Source: Micromonospora sp. WMMD961
GTDB taxonomy: Bacteria > Actinomycetota > Actinomycetes > Mycobacteriales > Micromonosporaceae
Reading direction: 5' to 3'
Length of the DNA: 64,000 nt
Assembly: GCF_029626145.1 (NCBI RefSeq)
Contig: NZ_JARUBJ010000002.1
Location: 2,448,501-2,512,500 of the forward strand
The notes under the pieces were generated by a model. The model was given only the letters and a program-made list of their open reading frames with translations, did not search any database and was not told the DNA's origin. The position numbers and the translations under genes are program-made. Below are positions 15,442-22,624 of this stretch, in pieces. Numbering within the stretch: position 1 is the stretch's first letter; each line of letters starts with the position of its first letter.

Positions 15442-16703
15442 CCGTCGCGACGGCGGGCCACCGGACACCGGCGGGCCCGGAGCCGGCTGGCGTCGACAAC
15501 CGGCTCGTCGTCGGCGGCGCCACGCGGACCTGGCGCACGCTGCCGCTGCCGACGCTTCCCGACCCGGCCGCGGTGCTCGCCCACTCCGCCGTGCACGCGC
15601 TCACCGCGGCCCGGCAGCACGCCGTGTACGGCACCGAACTGCTGCTGAGCAGCGCGAGTCGGGTCGACGCGGCGATGCGTACCGAGCTGCTCGACGCCGG
15701 GTTCACCGTCAGCGTCCTCGACGACGATGGGGTGCACCCCAGCGTCCCGGCCCGGCCGCGAGCCGCCGAGCCCGGCCGGCTCTGGTTGCTGACCTCGGGT
15801 TCGACCGGGCGTCCCAAGCGGGTCGGGCACACCCTCGACACGTTGACCACGGTGCGGGCCGACCAGCCCGACCGGACGTGGCTCTGCCCGTACGCCCCCG
15901 GCACGTACGCCTGGTGGCAGGTCGTCACCCTGTCGCTGACCCAGCCCGGGCAGCATCTGGTGGTGGTCGAGCCCGACGAGTTGGACGACTGGCCCACGAT
16001 CGCCGCCGCGCACGGCGTCGACGCCGCCTCCGGCACCCCCACCTTCTGGCGTCGCACCCTCTACCGCGACGCCGCCGCGTTGGCCCGGGTGCCGTTGCGC
16101 CAGATCACCCTCGGCGGCGAGCCGGTGGACCAGGCGATCCTGGACCAGCTCCGGGACATCTTCCCCGCGGCCCGGATCTCCTGGATCTACGCGTCCTCGG
16201 AGGTGGGGGCGTCCATTGTGGTGCACGACGGACGGGCCGGGTTCCCGGTCGACTGGCTGGACCGGGAGACCCCGGGCCGGCCAACGCTCTCCGTGGTGGA
16301 CGACGAGCTGGTGGTCACCTCCCCGTTCCACGGGGCCGGTTTGGCCGGCCCGGTCCGTACCGGGGACCGGGTGCAGGTGCGCGACGACCGGGTGCTGATC
16401 ACCGGCCGACTGGACTCCGACGAGATCAACGTGGGCGGCAGCAAGGTCTCCGCCGGCGTGGTCCGCGGTGTGCTGGCCGAGCATCCGTCGGTGGCGTGGG
16501 CCCGCGTCACCGGCCGCCGCGCACCGGTGCTCGGCCGGATGGTGGTCGCCGAGGTGGTCCTCGCCCCCGCCGACCAGCCGGACACCGACGAGGCCGCGCT
16601 GGTCCGCTGGTGCGCCGACCGGCTTCCCGAGCACGCCGTGCCACGTCGGATCCGCGTGCTGACCGAGATTCCCGTCAAGGAGACCCTGAAGAGCGATGTC
16701 TGA
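15438..16703 (+). CDS. AMP-dependent acyl (or aminoacyl) ACP ligase, ANL superfamily
   Basis: Adenylating enzyme that probably activates a carboxylic acid and loads it on the preceding ACP. The 421 residues are short for the family; the N-terminal subdomain is reduced. Motifs: phosphate-binding LLTSGSTGRPKRVGH near residue 115, YASSEVG near 252, RTGDRV and the hinge GRLDSDEINVGGSKVS, and the C-terminal catalytic lysine region IPVKETLKSDV. The GTG start overlaps the ACP stop, and its own stop overlaps the SDR start by 8 bp. The acid cannot be read from the sequence. The architecture recalls DltA/DltC loading pairs, but this is not DltA by obvious motif. Confidence 0.85.
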   Translation: MTVATAGHRTPAGPEPAGVDNRLVVGGATRTWRTLPLPTLPDPAAVLAHSAVHALTAARQHAVYGTELLLSSASRVDAAMRTELLDAGFTVSVLDDDGVHPSVPARPRAAEPGRLWLLTSGSTGRPKRVGHTLDTLTTVRADQPDRTWLCPYAPGTYAWWQVVTLSLTQPGQHLVVVEPDELDDWPTIAAAHGVDAASGTPTFWRRTLYRDAAALARVPLRQITLGGEPVDQAILDQLRDIFPAARISWIYASSEVGASIVVHDGRAGFPVDWLDRETPGRPTLSVVDDELVVTSPFHGAGLAGPVRTGDRVQVRDDRVLITGRLDSDEINVGGSKVSAGVVRGVLAEHPSVAWARVTGRRAPVLGRMVVAEVVLAPADQPDTDEAALVRWCADRLPEHAVPRRIRVLTEIPVKETLKSDV

Positions 16704-17442
16704 CACCCAGCTCGTCCCACCCAGCTCCGTGGTCCTCGTCTCCGGGGGCTCCCGGGGGCTGGGCCTGGCCATCGTCACCGACCTGCTCGATGCCGGCGTA
16801 CGGGTGGCCGCTTTCGCCCGCAGCGTCACCCCGGAACTGGAGAAGCTCGCCGCCGAGCACCCCGACCGGGTGCATGTCGGCTCGGTGGACGTCACCGACC
16901 TGCGCGCCGCGCAGAGCTTCGTCCGTGACGCCGAACAGCGTCTCGGCCCGATCGACGGTGTTGTCAACAACGCCGCGATGGGCCAGGACTCGCTGCACGC
17001 GCACACCGCCGCCGACGACATCGCCCGGATCATCGAGACCAACCTGACCGCCCCGCTGCAACTGACCCGGCTGGTGATCCGCCGGATGCTCGCCAAGGGG
17101 CTCCGCGGGCGGATCGTCAACATCACCTCGATCTGCGGGCAGCGGGGTTTCCCGGGTCTGGTCGCGTACTCGGCCACCAAGGGCGGCATGGATGCCGCCA
17201 CGCGCTCGCTGGCCCGGGAGTTGGGCGGCCGGATGCTGGTGAACTCGGTAGCCCCCGGCTTCTTCGCCTCGGAGATGTCCGCCGTGCTCGGCCCGACCCA
17301 ACTCGACCAGATCGTGCGCCGCACCCCGACCGGTCATCTGACCGAGCCGGAGGAGGTCACGCCGGTGGTGCGGATGCTGCTGCGCGAGCACACCAACATC
17401 AACGGCCAGGTCATCGTGGTGGACGGTGCCGCCGCCAGCTGA
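16696..17442 (+). CDS. Short-chain dehydrogenase/reductase (FabG-like)
   Basis: NAD(P)-dependent oxidoreductase of 248 residues with a classical SDR layout: cofactor motif SGGSRGLGLA near residue 16, VNNAAMG near 93, the catalytic serine in NITSICG, and YSATKGG as the Tyr-x-x-x-Lys pair. The C-terminus VIVVDGAAAS is FabG-like. The ATG overlaps the ligase stop by 8 bp. Its place after an ACP and an acyl-ACP ligase suggests that it reduces a 3-oxo- or keto-acyl group on the carrier, or oxidises a hydroxyacyl group. A sugar substrate cannot be excluded. Confidence 0.85.
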   Translation: MSDTQLVPPSSVVLVSGGSRGLGLAIVTDLLDAGVRVAAFARSVTPELEKLAAEHPDRVHVGSVDVTDLRAAQSFVRDAEQRLGPIDGVVNNAAMGQDSLHAHTAADDIARIIETNLTAPLQLTRLVIRRMLAKGLRGRIVNITSICGQRGFPGLVAYSATKGGMDAATRSLARELGGRMLVNSVAPGFFASEMSAVLGPTQLDQIVRRTPTGHLTEPEEVTPVVRMLLREHTNINGQVIVVDGAAAS

Positions 17443-17989
17443 CCTGCGGCCGGGTCTCCTCGCGGCTGAACCGGCGATGCCGGTCGGCGGCGCCCCGGCG
17501 GCCGCGTCGCCGGGGGCGGGCGGCACCGCCCTGCCGCGTCCGGTGCCGGGCCTGTTGGCCACCGCGGAGCAGCACCTCCGCATCGGGTCACCGGCCGCCC
17601 TGGCCGACGCGGTGACCCGCAGTCACCTCGATGACGGCCGCTGTGTCGGCTGGTACGGCCCACCGGTCCCCGGCTGGCGGGTGGCGATCGACGCGGAGCG
17701 CGCCGACGCGCCGGTGCCTCCGGCGCTGGCCCGCCGGTTCGGCACGGGTGAGTTCTGGGCCCGGTGGACCCGAGCCGAGTGCTGCTGCAAGCTGGCCGAC
17801 GTGCCGATCGCGACCTGGTGGCGCTGGCACGGGCTGGGCGTCCCGGCGCACGGCGGCGCACTCTGGCGAACCCTGCGGCTTGCCGACCTGGTGCTCACCG
17901 TCGGCTTCGCCCCCACCCCCACCCCACCCCGCCCCACCCCCAGCTCCGTCGATCATGGAGTTGTGGTGCCTCACAAAGCGGATATTTAG
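17426..17989 (+). CDS. Minimal 4'-phosphopantetheinyl transferase-like protein
   Basis: A 187-residue protein, last in the ACP operon, overlapping the SDR by 17 bp through a GTG start. It keeps the two PPTase metal and catalytic signatures: WRVAIDAERAD (the usual G-I-D-x-E) and FWARWTRAECCCKL (the usual W-x-x-K-E-A-x-x-K). They are unusually close, about 35 residues apart. The protein is therefore a reduced Sfp-type enzyme or a degenerate one. It probably installs phosphopantetheine on the operon's ACP. The last 25 codons run into the C-rich and hairpin repeat described next, so the natural C-terminus may have been replaced by repeat sequence. Confidence 0.55.
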   Translation: MPPPADLRPGLLAAEPAMPVGGAPAAASPGAGGTALPRPVPGLLATAEQHLRIGSPAALADAVTRSHLDDGRCVGWYGPPVPGWRVAIDAERADAPVPPALARRFGTGEFWARWTRAECCCKLADVPIATWWRWHGLGVPAHGGALWRTLRLADLVLTVGFAPTPTPPRPTPSSVDHGVVVPHKADI

Positions 17990-18073
17990 TGTCTAAAAGT
18001 CCACCACAAGTCCATGATCGACGCGGCAGGGTGGGGCGGGGTGGGGTGCGGGTGGGGCGGGGTGGGGTGGGGT
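17910..18073. repeat. Composite inverted repeat: hairpin flanked by C-tract and G-tract arms
   Basis: The inner dyad at 17947-18023 has 22-base arms (CGTCGATCATGGAGTTGTGG and its near-perfect complement) around an AT-rich loop of about 31 bases. Outside it, the left flank is runs of four to five C separated by A or G, and the right flank is the complementary G-runs. The whole 164-bp block is thus palindromic and could also form G-quadruplex or i-motif structures. It lies between the convergent PPTase-like and pseI genes, reaches both stop codons, and is probably a bidirectional terminator or REP-like insertion. Confidence 0.85.
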
Positions 18074-19125
18074 CAGATTTGATTCCAGCTCAGCGGGGTG
18101 CCGCGTGGGACGTCGGTGGTGAAGGTCCGGCCCAGCACCCGGTCGATCTCCACCGGCGCCAGCCCGCCGGCCGGTCGGATCGACCTGACGTTCTGGGCGG
18201 TCACCGGGTCGCCGGCCCGCACGTCCTCGACCACGAACAGCGAACGGCGGAACCGCAGCCCCTCCCGCTCGGCCGGGGTCGGGCCGATCGCGGTGCCACC
18301 CAGCGCCGCGTACGCGCGGCCCGACTCGGCGACGAGGGCGGTCAGCTCCGCCGGGTTCAGCGAGAAGTCCGAGTCCACACCGCCGTCAGCCCGGTCCAGC
18401 GTGACGTGCTTCTCGATGAAGCACGCGCCGAGCGCCACCGACGCGACCGCCACCCCGATGCCGGGCGTGTGGTCGGACAGCCCGACCGGCACGTCGAACG
18501 CGCCGGCCAGCACCGGCAGTCGGCGCAGGTTGCTGTCGGCCGGCGGCGCCGGGTAGGACGCGGTGCAGGCCAGCAGGACGATGCCCGCCGCACCACCATC
18601 CCGGGCGGTCCGCACCGCGGCGTCGATCTCGGCGACCGTCGCCATACCCGTGGAGATCACCATTGGTTTGCCCGTGCCGGCCACGAGCCGGATCAGCGGC
18701 AGATCCACCAACTCCGAAGAAGCGATCTTGTACGCGGGCGCGTCCAGCGACTCCAGCAACTCCACGGCGGTCGCGTCGAACGGTGACGAGAACACGGTCA
18801 GACCACGCTCGCGAGCCCGTTCGAAGATCGGGGCGTGCCACTCGTACGGGGTGTGCGCCCGCTCGTAGAGGCGGTACAGGTTCTCCCCGCCCCACAACTC
18901 GTGCCCGCTGGAGATCCGGAACGCCGGGGTGTCGACGTCGATCGTGATGGTGTCCGGCCGGTACGTCTGGAGCTTCAGCGCGTGCGCCCCGCTCGCGGCC
19001 ACCGCGTCGACGATGGCCAGCGCGCGGTTCAGGTCGCCGTTGTGGTTGCCGGACATCTCGGCGACCACGAACGGTCGTTCCCCGGCCCCGACCGCGTGCG
19101 GTCCGATCTTGATTGTCGCCGTCAT
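18073..19125 (-). CDS. pseI: Pseudaminic acid synthase (PseI/NeuB family)
   Basis: Condenses the PseG product with phosphoenolpyruvate to form the nine-carbon pseudaminic-acid-type sugar. The 350-residue protein has the NeuB TIM-barrel (AEMSGNHNGDLNRAL near residue 22, KLQTYRPDTITID near 51, FSSPFD near 103, VGLSDHTPG, FIEKHVTLDR). A C-terminal SAF (antifreeze-like) domain from about residue 290 ends in GTPLSWNQI. The ATG at 19125, preceded by GAGGTCGGA, replaces a long spurious extension. The AEMSGNHNG motif, not the AE-x-G-x-NH of sialic acid synthases, fits PseI. It sits apart from the main pse operon. Confidence 0.92.
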   Translation of the reverse strand: MTATIKIGPHAVGAGERPFVVAEMSGNHNGDLNRALAIVDAVAASGAHALKLQTYRPDTITIDVDTPAFRISSGHELWGGENLYRLYERAHTPYEWHAPIFERARERGLTVFSSPFDATAVELLESLDAPAYKIASSELVDLPLIRLVAGTGKPMVISTGMATVAEIDAAVRTARDGGAAGIVLLACTASYPAPPADSNLRRLPVLAGAFDVPVGLSDHTPGIGVAVASVALGACFIEKHVTLDRADGGVDSDFSLNPAELTALVAESGRAYAALGGTAIGPTPAEREGLRFRRSLFVVEDVRAGDPVTAQNVRSIRPAGGLAPVEIDRVLGRTFTTDVPRGTPLSWNQI

Positions 19126-19258
19126 TCCGACCTCTGCTCGGGTACGCCCGCACCGTGGTGCGGTGGTGCTGTCGTCGTCCGCCCGGCGGGTGGACGACCT
19201 GGAAAACCAGGGCGCCGGGAGCCGACCCGGCTCCCGGCGTGTGGTGCGGTGGAGGCGT

Positions 19259-20428
19259 TCACGACAGGCGGCTCCCGGCCAGCGCGTCGCGCCGCTGCGT
19301 GGTCGTGACGCCCTCATCCGTCGTCGCGGCGCCCGCCCCCCGACCCGGGTCGTCGTCGGCGGTGACCGAACCGCTGCCGGTGTCGACGTCGCCCGCGGGG
19401 CTGGGGCGACGCAGGCGACCGGCGACCCGGTGCGCCTGGCGCAGAGCCGAGTACGCCAGCCAGTCGCCGCGCCCCACGAGGCGGTGCTTGAGCCCGGTCA
19501 CGCCCGACGGCAGCGGATAACCGCCGGCGGGCAGGTACCGGCGGTAGTGCTCGGCGGCCCGGTGGAAGAAGTCCCGCCGCAGGTGTGGGTGCAGCCGGCC
19601 GTCGTTGCCCACCACCACCAGATAGTGGTTGATCATCAGTTGGAACAGCTCGGCCTGCAACCGCTCGTCCGGGTGCTTGCGGGCGACCCAGTCCAACAGT
19701 CGCTCGTACTGGGTGAACGCGTCGAAGTGCCGGCCGCTGCGGGTCGAGGTGATCGCGCCGTGCCGACCCTGCCGGTACAGGTAGCAGACCCGGTCCAGCA
19801 CGGAGATCTTCTCGGCACCGATCAGCAGGGGGTGACTGAACGGGATGTCCTCGTACCAGCCGGGGAAGAAGCGCAGCTCCAGGTGGTCCAGGAAGTCCCG
19901 CCGGACCACCTTGTTCCAGGCGGTGTGCTGCACCCGCAGCAGCTGCGGCTGGTCGTCGAGACGGGTCACGCCCCCGATGCCGCGCAGCAGATGACTGCTC
20001 GCGTCGACCTCCCGCCGACCGTCCTCGTGCACCCGCAGGTGGTCCAGCATCAGCACGTCGGGCTGGTGCTGACGCAGCCGGTCCAGCACCGCCGCGATCG
20101 TGCCCGGCGGCAACCAGTCGTCGCTGTCGACGAACCAGACGTACCGGCCGGTGGCCACGTCGAGCCCGGCGTTGCGGGCCAGGCCCAGACCCACGTTGCT
20201 GCTCAGGTGCACGACGCGGACACCGTCGCGGCCGGCGGCGTAGGAGCGCAGCATGTCGCCGCAGCCGTCCGGGGAGGCGTCGTCGACGGCGATCATCTCG
20301 ACCGTGTCCGACTCGCCCGCCGGGATGTCGGCCCGAATCGACTCCAGGCACTGGTACAGGTACGCCTCGACGCCGTACACGGGCACGACGATGCTCAGCA
20401 GCGGTGCGTGCGTCGGCTCATTGACCAC
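19259..20428 (-). CDS. Family 2 glycosyltransferase
   Basis: Cytoplasmic GT-A glycosyltransferase of about 390 residues. It starts LLSIVVPVYGVEAYLYQCLE and has the nucleotide-sugar DDASPDGCG and the metal-binding DSDD in YVWFVDSDDWLPPG. A conserved GWYEDIPF lies near residue 215, as in teichoic and capsule transferases (TagA-less, SunS/CpsJ-like GT2). The last 50 residues are low-complexity and acidic. Two in-frame GTGs are possible; the second (20428) is preferred because AAAGGTGG lies 5-6 bases upstream, overlapping the first GTG at 20437. It is likely a sugar transferase for the adjacent surface glycan. Donor and acceptor are unknown. Confidence 0.85.
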   Translation of the reverse strand: MVNEPTHAPLLSIVVPVYGVEAYLYQCLESIRADIPAGESDTVEMIAVDDASPDGCGDMLRSYAAGRDGVRVVHLSSNVGLGLARNAGLDVATGRYVWFVDSDDWLPPGTIAAVLDRLRQHQPDVLMLDHLRVHEDGRREVDASSHLLRGIGGVTRLDDQPQLLRVQHTAWNKVVRRDFLDHLELRFFPGWYEDIPFSHPLLIGAEKISVLDRVCYLYRQGRHGAITSTRSGRHFDAFTQYERLLDWVARKHPDERLQAELFQLMINHYLVVVGNDGRLHPHLRRDFFHRAAEHYRRYLPAGGYPLPSGVTGLKHRLVGRGDWLAYSALRQAHRVAGRLRRPSPAGDVDTGSGSVTADDDPGRGAGAATTDEGVTTTQRRDALAGSRLS

Positions 20429-20494
20429 GCCCGCCACCTTTGACGGTCCGGGTGGCCGAACCCGGAACCTGACGTGACCGCCGATGGTGGAGTC

Positions 20495-20523
20495 CCTGAA
20501 CTCCCGCCCAGCGGAAGGTTAAC
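20495..20523 (-). promoter_or_regulatory. GTTAACC/GTTCAGG pair spaced 22 bp upstream of the GT2 gene
   Basis: On the minus strand GTTAACC lies at 20523-20517 and GTTCAGG at 20501-20495, with the same 22-bp phase as the pair upstream of pseB. A plus-strand GTTCACC sits a further 22 bp away at 20539-20545. The nearest copy is about 65 bp from the GT2 start. This may be a shared regulator site for the island; the regulator is unknown. Confidence 0.35.
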
Positions 20524-20692
20524 GGCGGCCGGCCCGCAGTTCACCAGTCCGGCGGCCCGGGGCGCCGTCGGCGGGCGGGACGCGTCCGGTTCACCCGGGA
20601 GTGACCCGGTAGGGTGCCTCGGTGCGGCCCTGCCGGGCCGTCGCGGGCGTCGCCGTCGCGCCGTCCGACGCCGCGCCGAGGAGGATACGGAC

Positions 20693-20731
20693 GTGCTGGT
20701 GACCCTGCCGAACTTCGGGATCCCGGCATGA
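20693..20731 (+). CDS. Candidate 12-residue leader peptide coupled to the acyltransferase
   Basis: A GTG at 20693 has the strong ribosome site GAGGAGG eight bases upstream and encodes MLVTLPNFGIPA. Its TGA overlaps the ATG of the acyltransferase (ATGA). The acyltransferase has no comparable ribosome site of its own, so the micro-ORF may bring ribosomes to it by translational coupling. It is too short to assess by codon bias. Confidence 0.45.
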   Translation: MLVTLPNFGIPA

Positions 20732-21936
20732 CCAGCGCCGCTGCGGTGTCGACCGCCCGGCCCGCCGCGCCCGCCCGGCTGCCCTCGCTGACCGGGCTGC
20801 GGTGGATCGCCGCGTTGCTGGTCTTCGGCTTCCACGCCGGCACCATGCGGATCATCGCCGAGCCGGACTACAAGGCGGTGGTCGACGCGCTGTTCACCCT
20901 CGGCCTGTCCGGGGTGCAGTTCTTCTTCATCCTCAGCGGGTTCGTGCTGGTCTGGTCGGCCCGGGTCAGCGACTCCCGGCGCACCTTCTGGCGGCGTCGA
21001 GTTGCCAAGATCTACCCGAACCACCTGGTGCTGTGGGGAGCCGCGCTGCTGGTCGCCTGGTGGTTCGCCGACCCGGTCCTGCCGACGGTCGCGCTGGAGA
21101 ACCTGCTGCTGTTGCAGGCTTGGGACCCCCGGATGGGCTGGTTCTACAGCGTCAACACGGTGAGCTGGTCGCTCTCCTGCGAGTTCTTCTTCTACCTGTG
21201 CCTGCCGTTGGCGCTGCCGCTGCTGCGCAAGGCCCGTCCGAAGCTGCTGTGGGTGCTGATCGTCGCGCTGCCGCTGCTGATCCTCGCGCTCTGGCCCGCC
21301 CAGCAGTTGGTGCCGGAGGTGAGCCGGTGGTGGTTCACCCAGATCTTCCCGCCCGTACGGTCGCTGGAGTTCTGGTTGGGTGCGGTGGCGGCCGAGCTGA
21401 TGCGCCGGGGCCTCTGGCGCGGCCCGGGGCTGACCGTCGCCAGCGTGATCTTCGTGGGTACCTGGGTGGCAGCCGCGCAGTGGATCCCCGCGGAGTTGTG
21501 GACCACGCTGCTCGCGGTCGCGTACCTGTTGGTGATCACCGCCGCCGCGGACGCCGACGTACGGGACAAGCGGTCGCCGTGGCGGTCCCGGCCGCTGATC
21601 TGGCTCGGCGAGGTCTCCTTCGCCTTCTACCTGGTCCACGTGCTGGTGATGACCAGCGTGCTGCGCTGGAGTGGTGACTGGGGGACCGGCTTCACGGGCT
21701 GGCGCGGCCCGGTCGTGGTGCTCGGCTTCCTGGTGGTGAACCTGGTCCTCGCCGGGCTGCTGCACCGCTTCGTCGAGACGCCGATGATGCGTCGGCTCGC
21801 ACCGCGCCGCCCGGCCCGTCCGACGGCTGTCCCCCGACAACGCGCGGCCGAACCCGACGCCGTCGGCGCGCGGACCGACGCGGCCGGCGAGAGCGGGCAG
21901 ACCAGCGGTCGATCAACGTACGTCGACTCGCGCTGA
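20728..21936 (+). CDS. Acyltransferase 3 family membrane protein
   Basis: Integral-membrane O-acyltransferase (OafA/NodX type) that transfers acetyl or other acyl groups to surface sugars. The 402-residue protein begins with the family hallmark LPSLTGLRWIAALLVFGFHA, containing the conserved R and H. FFILSGFVLVWS and the SLSCEFFFYL segment follow, with about ten membrane spans and a basic/acidic tail of 50 residues. The ATG overlaps the stop of a short upstream ORF. Divergent from the GT2 gene, it probably O-acylates the glycan made by this island. Confidence 0.88.
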   Translation: MTSAAAVSTARPAAPARLPSLTGLRWIAALLVFGFHAGTMRIIAEPDYKAVVDALFTLGLSGVQFFFILSGFVLVWSARVSDSRRTFWRRRVAKIYPNHLVLWGAALLVAWWFADPVLPTVALENLLLLQAWDPRMGWFYSVNTVSWSLSCEFFFYLCLPLALPLLRKARPKLLWVLIVALPLLILALWPAQQLVPEVSRWWFTQIFPPVRSLEFWLGAVAAELMRRGLWRGPGLTVASVIFVGTWVAAAQWIPAELWTTLLAVAYLLVITAAADADVRDKRSPWRSRPLIWLGEVSFAFYLVHVLVMTSVLRWSGDWGTGFTGWRGPVVVLGFLVVNLVLAGLLHRFVETPMMRRLAPRRPARPTAVPRQRAAEPDAVGARTDAAGESGQTSGRSTYVDSR

Positions 21937-22030
21937 CACCGTCCACCCTGCTCAGTGGGGGTTCGGCGCGGCGTGCGGCGACACGCCCGTGATCGGTGCG
22001 CGGAGGTCGGCACGACGGTAGCGTGGGGTC

Positions 22031-22411
22031 GTGCTCCCGGTCGCGTTCACCTGTCCGTTGTGGTGGGTGGCGCGCTGGGCGACGCGGGTGCTGACCAGCC
22101 TCGCCGTCGTCGCGGCCCTGGCGCTCGGCGCGGGCCCGGCCTCGGCCGCCGTGCCACCTCCGTTCGCCCTCGGCGCACTTCCGGCAAGCTGCCCGTGCAC
22201 CTGCGCGCAGGAGGCCGTGCACGAGGCGCAGGGGGCGACCGAGGGGCCGGTCGAGGAGGCCTCCGCGGCGTGGTCGGTCGCCGCGCAACCCGCGCCCCCC
22301 GAGGCCGGCGTCGCGAGCGGGTCGTTGCCGGTGCGCACGGCCGGGTCCGACCGGCTGCCCCTCGTCCACGGCCCGAGCGGCCGGGCACCCCGGGCGCCAC
22401 CCGGGCGCTGA
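22031..22411 (+). CDS. Small exported hypothetical protein
   Basis: A 126-residue protein starting at a GTG with a weak GTGGGG ribosome site. The N-terminus has arginines followed by a hydrophobic core (VLTSLAVVAALALGAG) and an A-S-A cleavage motif near residue 39, so it looks like a signal peptide. The mature part is rich in Ala, Pro and Gly and has a C-P-C-T-C cluster. The C-terminal codons run into a 27-bp tandem repeat that supplies the stop. No family is recognised. It could still be a chance frame in GC-rich DNA. Confidence 0.4.
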   Translation: MLPVAFTCPLWWVARWATRVLTSLAVVAALALGAGPASAAVPPPFALGALPASCPCTCAQEAVHEAQGATEGPVEEASAAWSVAAQPAPPEAGVASGSLPVRTAGSDRLPLVHGPSGRAPRAPPGR

Positions 22412-22499
22412 GTCGCCTGGGCGCCACCCGGGCGCCGAGTCACCTGGGCGCCACCCGGGCCTGAGTCACCCCGGGCGCCACCCGGGCCTGAGTCGCTCG
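22392..22499. repeat. 27-bp tandem repeat, four copies
   Basis: Four head-to-tail units of exactly 27 bp each begin GGGCGCCACCCGGGC and then read GCTGAGTC, GCCGAGTC or CTGAGTC. Copies differ at only a few positions. The period is nine codons, and the first unit supplies the TGA of the preceding exported protein. It is a likely variable-number repeat. Confidence 0.9.
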
Positions 22500-22624
22500 G
22501 GACGAGCGTCCCGCCGCCGCGCCTGTCGACCCACCAACTCCGCGCCCCACCGGCCCGTGCTCCGCCGTGGCCCGGTGGCCGGCGCGACTTCCCATCGCAC
22601 TGCTCTCTCCCCGAGGTGCCGACC

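Noticed and set aside
15190..17989. A polyketide or NRPS cluster
   Set aside because: Only a single free ACP and one stand-alone ligase are present; there are no ketosynthase, condensation or thioesterase domains.
22392..22499. Possible CRISPR-like direct repeats
   Set aside because: The 27-bp units are contiguous with no spacers.
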